A DNA stretch of 21,937 nt from Deltaproteobacteria bacterium. Its GTDB lineage: Bacteria; Desulfobacterota; Deferrimicrobia; Deferrimicrobiales; Deferrimicrobiaceae. Of the stretch, positions 14,386-21,937 are shown piece after piece; the first letter of the stretch is position 1, and every line of letters begins with the position of its first letter. Both the position numbers and the translations under genes were made by a program. The stretch is from positions 1-21,937 of the forward strand of contig JAGGAJ010000010.1 of the NCBI GenBank assembly GCA_017889845.1, given 5' to 3'. A model generated the notes under the pieces. The model worked only from the letters and a program-made list of their open reading frames with translations, was not told the DNA's origin and did no database searches.

Positions 14386-14415
14386 TTGCGCCGGGAGCAC
14401 CGGGGGCCGTACACT
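14386..14415 (+). promoter_or_regulatory. Possible leaderless promoter of the RND adaptor gene
   Basis: TTGCGC (14386-14391) and TACACT (14410-14415) are 18 nt apart. The expected start point is at or next to the ATG at 14422, which has no Shine-Dalgarno sequence at normal distance, so the mRNA may be leaderless. TACA-C-TGTA here is also a small palindrome. Confidence 0.35.
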
Positions 14416-14421
14416 GTAAAA

Positions 14422-15651
14422 ATGTCCCATCCAGCGGGATTGCGGAGGAAATCCGGCGCATTCGTGCTGGCCGGATGGATGGCCCTTGCCCTGGCGGGCG
14501 CTGCCTGCCAGGGCGAGAGAACGGGGGCGCGCGCAGCGCCCGGGGCCAAGGCGGAGGAGCCCCGGCCGGTCCGGGTGGTCCCGGCGTCGGAAGGCAGGCT
14601 GCCGCGCACGGTGGCCGTCACCGGCACCCTCGCCGCGGACGAGGAGGTCGTTGCCGGGTTCAAGGTCGCGGGCCGGTTGAGCGAGATCGGCGTGGACCTG
14701 GGCAGCCCCGTCCGGAAAGGCCAGGTTGTCGCGCGGCTGGACCCGACGGATTTCCGGATCCGCGTCGACCAGGCCGAGGCCTCCCTCCGGCAGGTCCGGG
14801 CGGGGCTGGGGCTGCCGCCGGACGGGTCGGACGAGCGCGTGGACCCGGAGAAGACCGCGCTGGTGCGGGAGGCGCGGGCGGTGCTCGACGAGGCGCGACT
14901 GAACCGGGACCGCATGGCGCAGCTCTGGGAAAAGAGATACATCGCCCGGTCCGAGTACGACGCCTCCCTGTCCCGGCTGCTCGTCGCGGAGGGGCGGTAC
15001 CAGGCGGCGGTCGAGGAGATCCGGAACCGGCAGGAGCTGCTGGCCGAGCGGCGTTCCGGGGTCATGCTGGCCCGCCAGCAGCTCGCGGACACCGAACTGT
15101 CCGCGCCCATCGACGGCGCGGTTCGAGAACGGCGGGCGTCAGTGGGGGAGTACCTGGCAGCCGGCGCTCCGGTGGTCGGCCTCGTCCGCCTGCACCCGCT
15201 CCGGCTCCGGGTGGCGGTGCCGGAACGGGACGCTCCCGCCGTCCGGGTGGGACAGGAGGTCCGCGTGCGGCTGGAGGGGGATGCCGCGGAGCACCCGGGA
15301 CGGGTGGCCCGGGTGAGTCCCGCCATCCAGGAGCAGAGCCGCACCCTGGCCGTGGAGGCGGAGGTGGCGAACCGCGGGGGCCGTCTCCGGCCCGGATCCT
15401 TCGCGCGCGCCGAGATCGTGGTCGAGGCCGGTCGGCCGGCCGTCCTCGTGCCCGCCTCCGCGATCACGACCTTCGCAGGCCTCGAGAAAGTCTTCGTGGT
15501 GAAGGACGACCGCGCCGTGGAGAAGCGTGTCCGGACCGGCCGGCGCGCGGGCGACCGGGTGGAGATCCTCGAAGGGGTCGCCCCGGGCGAGCCGGTCGTG
15601 GTCGAGCCGGGCAACCTCGCCGCCGGGACCCCGGTCCGCGTGACGCAGTAG
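14422..15651 (+). CDS. RND efflux periplasmic adaptor (membrane fusion protein)
   Basis: The 409-residue protein bridges the inner-membrane pump to an outer-membrane channel. A hydrophobic export segment lies at about residues 13-30 and ends A-L-A-G-A-A-C, an imperfect lipobox, so lipid anchoring is uncertain. Then come a beta-barrel/lipoyl half (V-A-V-T-G-T-L, G-S-P-V-R-K-G-Q-V-V-A-R-L-D), a long helical hairpin at about 115-220, the returning lipoyl half (S-A-P-I-D-G-A-V-R-E-R) and the C-terminal barrel and membrane-proximal domains. The ATG at 14422 lacks a ribosome binding site; an in-frame ATG at 14377 is the alternative. The pump gene follows after 6 bp. No TolC-type gene is adjacent. 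Confidence 0.88.
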   Translation: MSHPAGLRRKSGAFVLAGWMALALAGAACQGERTGARAAPGAKAEEPRPVRVVPASEGRLPRTVAVTGTLAADEEVVAGFKVAGRLSEIGVDLGSPVRKGQVVARLDPTDFRIRVDQAEASLRQVRAGLGLPPDGSDERVDPEKTALVREARAVLDEARLNRDRMAQLWEKRYIARSEYDASLSRLLVAEGRYQAAVEEIRNRQELLAERRSGVMLARQQLADTELSAPIDGAVRERRASVGEYLAAGAPVVGLVRLHPLRLRVAVPERDAPAVRVGQEVRVRLEGDAAEHPGRVARVSPAIQEQSRTLAVEAEVANRGGRLRPGSFARAEIVVEAGRPAVLVPASAITTFAGLEKVFVVKDDRAVEKRVRTGRRAGDRVEILEGVAPGEPVVVEPGNLAAGTPVRVTQ

Positions 15652-15657
15652 TCTCCC

Positions 15658-18843
<3,186 letters not shown>

Positions 18844-20489
18844 TGTACGCCGGCAGATCGTCCGGCCGTTTCATCGCCGTCAGGCCGCCCTGGAAGGCCA
18901 CCTCCGCGACGGCGATGGCGATGGCGGAGGAAACTTCCCGGATGCGGTCCAGGCCCGGGTAGATCCGGCCTTTCGCGTAATCCTCCGCGGTGACCATCCT
19001 CGCCAGCGTCTTCGCCGCCACGAAGAACATCTCGTCCGTGACCCGGGTGGCCTCGCTGGCGATCACCCCGAGGCCGACGCCGGGGAATATGTAGGCATTG
19101 TTTCCCTGACCCGGCACGAAGGTCTTCCCCTTGTACGCGACCGGCGGGAACGGGCTGCCGCTCGCGAAGATCGCGCGCCCGTCCGTCCACGCGTACGCCT
19201 CCTCCGCCGTGCACTCCGATTTCGAGGTCGGGTTCGAAAGGGAGAAAATGACGGGGCGCTGGTTCATCCGGGCCATCGCCTCGACGACGGGCTTCGTGAA
19301 CGTGCGCGGCATCCCGGAGACGCCGATGAGGGCGGTGGGCTTGACCGTTTCGACGGCCTGCAGGAAATCGCCGATGAACGCGTGGTCGTGCGCGTACGGC
19401 AGCTTGTGGTGCACGAGATCCGTCCGGCTCTTCACGACCAGCCCCTTGGAGTCCACGAACCAGCATTTTCGCCGGGCGTCCGCCTCCTTCACCCCTTCCG
19501 CCATCAGCCCGGTGACGATCAGGTCCCCGATGCCGATGCCGGCCTCGCCCGCTCCCAGGAACAGGAACCTGTGGTCGGACAAACGGTTGCCGGTGATGGC
19601 CAGGGCGGAGTACAGCCCGGCCAGGGTGACGCCGGCCGTTCCCTGGATGTCGTCGTCGAAGGTGCAGGAGCGGTTCCGGTACTTGTGCAGCAGCCGGAAG
19701 GCGTTCGCGTTCCCGAAATCCTCCAGCTGGATGCACGCCCTCGGGAAGACCTCCTGGACGCCGGTCACGAACTCCTCCACCAGGTCGTCGTACGCCTCGC
19801 CGCGCAGGCGCTTCTCCGGGATGCCGATGTAGAGCGGGTCCGAAAGGAGCGCCTCGTTGTTGGTCCCGCAGTCCAGCGTGACGGGGAGGCATTGCGCCGG
19901 GTGGATCCCCGCGCAGGCGGTGTAGAGGGAGAGTTTTCCCACCGGGATGCCCATCCCGTTCGCGCCGAGGTCGCCGAGGCCCAGGATGCGCTCGCCGTCG
20001 GTGACGACGACGATCCGCACGTCATGGTACGGCCAGTTCTTCAGGATCTCCCGGACCCGGCCGCGGTCCTTGAAGGAGATGTAGAGCCCGCGCGGGCGGC
20101 GGAAGATGTGTCCGAACTCGATGCACCCCTGGCCCACCGTCGGGGTGTAGATGATGGGCATCATCTCGTCGAGGTGGTCCATGACCACCCGGTAGAACAG
20201 GTTCTCCTGGCGGTCCTGCAGGGCGACCAGGAAAATGTACTTCTCGATGTCGGTTGCCTTGCGGTGGAGGTTCTCCATCACGCGCATCACCTGCCGCTCC
20301 TGCGTCCCGACGCGCGCGGGCAGCAGACCGCGAAGGCCCAGCGCGTCGCGCTCGCTTTCGGTGAAGGCGGTACCCTTGTTGAGGATCGGGTCGTGGAGGA
20401 TGTCCACCCCGCGCTTGCCATTCAGGTGGAGCTGTACCTGCAGTTCGAACGACATGGTTCCCTCCCGGGCGTCGTAGCGACCGGCACAG

Positions 20490-20516
20490 ATTAGATCCGG
20501 CGCGCGAAAGACGCAA
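20490..20516 (-). promoter_or_regulatory. Weak candidate promoter of the malic enzyme gene
   Basis: On the minus strand TTGCGT (20511-20516) and TCTAAT (20490-20495) lie in the divergent gap before arfB. The hexamers are good, but the 15-nt spacer is short, so this is tentative. Confidence 0.3.
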
Positions 20517-20561
20517 CGGAATCCTTTCCGGCGGCGGTGGCAATCCCTGATACCATGAGGC

Positions 20562-20987
20562 ATGGTCCGGGCGGCGGAGGGGATACGGATCGACGAGGGC
20601 GAGATCCGGGAACGGTTCATCCGCTCCTCCGGTCCGGGCGGGCAGAACGTCAACAAGGTCGCGACGGCCGTCCAGCTGCGGTTCGACGTCCGCAATTCCC
20701 CTTCCCTGACCGATGCGGTGCGCGAGCGGCTGATCCGGCTCGCCGGGAACCGGGTTACCCGGGAAGGCGTGCTGGTCATCGAGGCCGGCCGTTTCCGCAC
20801 GCAGGAGCGGAACCGCCGGGACGCGCGGGAACGCCTGGCGGAGTGGGTCCGGAAGGCCGCCGTCCCCCCCCCGCGCCGGAAGGAAACCCGGCCCACCGCG
20901 GGGGCGAAGGCGCGCCGGCTGGAGGATAAGCACCGGCGCGGCGAGGCCAAGCGGGCGAGAAGGCCGGTTCCCCCTTCGGAATCCTGA
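20562..20987 (+). CDS. arfB: Alternative ribosome-rescue factor (peptidyl-tRNA hydrolase ArfB)
   Basis: The 141-residue protein releases peptides from ribosomes stalled on mRNAs without a stop codon. The catalytic G26-G-Q28 in R-S-S-G-P-G-G-Q-N-V-N-K is intact. The short length, without the codon-recognition domain of RF1/RF2, and the basic tail (R-R-K-E-T-R ... K-R-A-R-R) that enters the empty mRNA channel are the hallmarks of ArfB/YaeJ. The ATG at 20562 has only a weak ribosome binding site (GAGG one nt away), and the frame does not extend usefully upstream. It is divergent from the malic enzyme gene and followed by a hairpin and the aldolase gene. Confidence 0.92.
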   Translation: MVRAAEGIRIDEGEIRERFIRSSGPGGQNVNKVATAVQLRFDVRNSPSLTDAVRERLIRLAGNRVTREGVLVIEAGRFRTQERNRRDARERLAEWVRKAAVPPPRRKETRPTAGAKARRLEDKHRRGEAKRARRPVPPSES

Positions 20988-20990
20988 GAG

Positions 20991-21046
20991 TCCCCCGATC
21001 CCGGAAGATTCGCGGGAGCGCTTGCCGTTGCGGGAGATCCGGGGGA
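20991..21046 (+). terminator. Hairpin between arfB and the aldolase gene
   Basis: TCCCCCGATC (20991-21000) pairs with GATCCGGGGGA (21036-21046) with one bulged base and a long, partly structured loop of 35 nt. It starts 4 nt after the arfB stop and is followed by AAAAT rather than T. It is a possible terminator or attenuator-like structure upstream of the aldolase. A perfect 12-bp palindrome, TAACCCGGGTTA, follows at 21056-21067. Confidence 0.35.
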
Positions 21047-21089
21047 AAATCCCATTAACCCGGGTTACCCCCCTCCAAGGAGACCGATC

Positions 21090-21937
21090 ATGACGTACGC
21101 CGCGGAGTACGAGAAATCCCTGCAGGTTGGACGCCCCCCGAACGTCAAGGCGCTCTTCCCGCACTCGCGGGCGCTGATCGTCAGCGGGAAAGCGATCGAC
21201 CGTGCGATGCGGGCCCGGGGGAAAGCAATCGCCATGGCGGCCAACGGCCGCAGCCACTTCGTGATACGGGGGGCGCTGCGCGCCGCCCAGAGGGCCAACG
21301 CCCCCGTGATCATCGAGATCGCCAAGTCGGAAGGGGGACAGAAGGCGTACTGCGCCGTCAACTACTGGAACATTGCGCGCATCGTCGACGCCCTCTGCAA
21401 CGAGATGGGGATCACGGTGCCCGTCGCCATCCACGCCGACCATTACGGAATCAAGAACGACAAGGACCTCGACGCGGCGAAGGTGGAGATCCCCACTATG
21501 TTCGAGGCGGGGATCACCTCGATCGCCATCGACGCGTCCCACCAGCCGGACGATAAAAACCTTCTCGCCAGCATCGCCATCAACCCGTTCATCCCGAAGT
21601 GGGCCGGCCTGGAGACCGAGGTCGGCGAGATCAAGGGTTCCACGGGGCTCTCGACCGCGGGGGAGGCCCTGTTCCTGGTCCGCGGGCTCAACTCCCGGGG
21701 CATCTCCCCCGACTGGATCGCCCTGAACAACGGCACCACCCACGGGATCGAGGCGTCCGACGCCGGCATCCAGGTGGCCCTGACCGCGGAGATCCACAAG
21801 GCCCTGGGTCCCTACAAGGTCAGCGGGGCGCAGCACGGCACCTCGGGGAACAGCTCCGAGCGGCTGCGCGAGATCGCGAACCGGACCGACACCACGAAAG
21901 CGAACGTGGCCACCGCCCTTCAGATGATCTCCTGGGG
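21090..21937 (+). CDS. Class II fructose-bisphosphate aldolase (3' end outside the window)
   Basis: The visible 282 residues form the front part of a zinc-dependent aldolase that splits fructose 1,6-bisphosphate or forms it in gluconeogenesis. The H115-A-D-H118-Y-G motif supplies zinc-binding and catalytic residues. E-V-G-E-I-K-G, N-N-G-T-T-H-G and G-A-Q-H-G-T-S-G-N follow at the places expected for metal and phosphate binding. The N-terminal extension before the first strand fits the longer subclass, so the whole protein is probably above 400 residues. The ATG at 21090 has an ideal AAGGAG 7 nt upstream. Ketose specificity (fructose versus sedoheptulose or tagatose) cannot be told. The frame is open to the window edge. 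Confidence 0.92.
   Translation, partial: MTYAAEYEKSLQVGRPPNVKALFPHSRALIVSGKAIDRAMRARGKAIAMAANGRSHFVIRGALRAAQRANAPVIIEIAKSEGGQKAYCAVNYWNIARIVDALCNEMGITVPVAIHADHYGIKNDKDLDAAKVEIPTMFEAGITSIAIDASHQPDDKNLLASIAINPFIPKWAGLETEVGEIKGSTGLSTAGEALFLVRGLNSRGISPDWIALNNGTTHGIEASDAGIQVALTAEIHKALGPYKVSGAQHGTSGNSSERLREIANRTDTTKANVATALQMISW

Larger units (their letters stand above)
14169..14421. other. Divergent control region between usp and the RND genes
   Basis: These 253 bp hold no gene. They contain an AT-richer island at 14314-14345 with the palindrome and usp promoter listed separately, and nearer the adaptor gene a possible leaderless promoter at 14386-14415. The rest is GC-rich leader sequence of about 140 nt before usp, in which I see no clear riboswitch fold. 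Confidence 0.6.

Noticed and set aside
20456..21055. N-terminal extension of the malic enzyme frame by about 200 codons
   Set aside because: The extension runs antisense through arfB and has no family similarity, while the ATG at 20455 has a ribosome binding site and gives the normal length.
20751..21070. CGGGTTACCC occurring both inside arfB and before the aldolase gene
   Set aside because: Two copies of a 10-mer of common composition, one within conserved coding sequence, are best explained by chance.

Overview
The window is a very GC-rich (roughly 70% by eye), densely packed bacterial chromosome segment with 18 intact protein genes and two genes cut by the window edges. A small tetraheme c-type cytochrome, a selenoprotein, NDP-forming acyl-CoA synthetase, NAD-type malic enzyme, class II aldolase and frequent GTG/TTG starts together suggest an anaerobic or facultative high-GC member of the former Deltaproteobacteria (Desulfobacterota/Desulfuromonadota-like). 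This placement is inference, since no rRNA or phylogenetic marker is present. I see no tRNA, rRNA, CRISPR array, insertion sequence or prophage gene.

Left part, 1-2032, all on the minus strand: the start of an unrecognised gene at the edge with its own promoter, a Crp/Fnr regulator, a one-helix small membrane protein, and a PaaG-like enoyl-CoA isomerase/hydratase. From 2106 a promoter with a perfect TATAAT drives a tightly overlapped plus-strand operon, leuC-leuD-aguB-aguA. It joins isopropylmalate isomerase to the two enzymes that convert agmatine to putrescine. Genes for a small exported protein, a 42-residue zinc ribbon, a lipoprotein and a B12-type radical SAM enzyme follow on the same strand up to 8717.

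Middle part, 8739-14168: an NDP-forming acyl-CoA synthetase (minus) diverges from the tetraheme cytochrome (plus). Then come serA, a GrdB/PrdB-family gene and a universal stress protein gene, all on the minus strand. The GrdB/PrdB-family gene is the most striking feature. Its reading frame is interrupted by one UGA exactly where Cys-containing relatives are expected to carry the first Cys of CPVC, and a hairpin in the right place for a bacterial SECIS element follows. It is read here as a selenoprotein (UPVC) of 295 residues, and its C-terminal tail ends in a second, CPVC, motif.

Right part, 14169-21937: a control region contains a perfect 15-bp palindrome overlapping the usp promoter and a probably leaderless start for an RND efflux adaptor. 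The inner-membrane RND pump follows and overlaps tail-to-tail with a convergent NAD-malic enzyme gene. The ribosome-rescue factor arfB and a class II fructose-bisphosphate aldolase gene, cut by the right edge, complete the window.

Most genes are housekeeping or metabolic. The items that deserve attention are the selenoprotein with its recoding signal and second redox motif, the leu/agu operon, the secreted-protein/radical-SAM cluster, and the palindromic control region.
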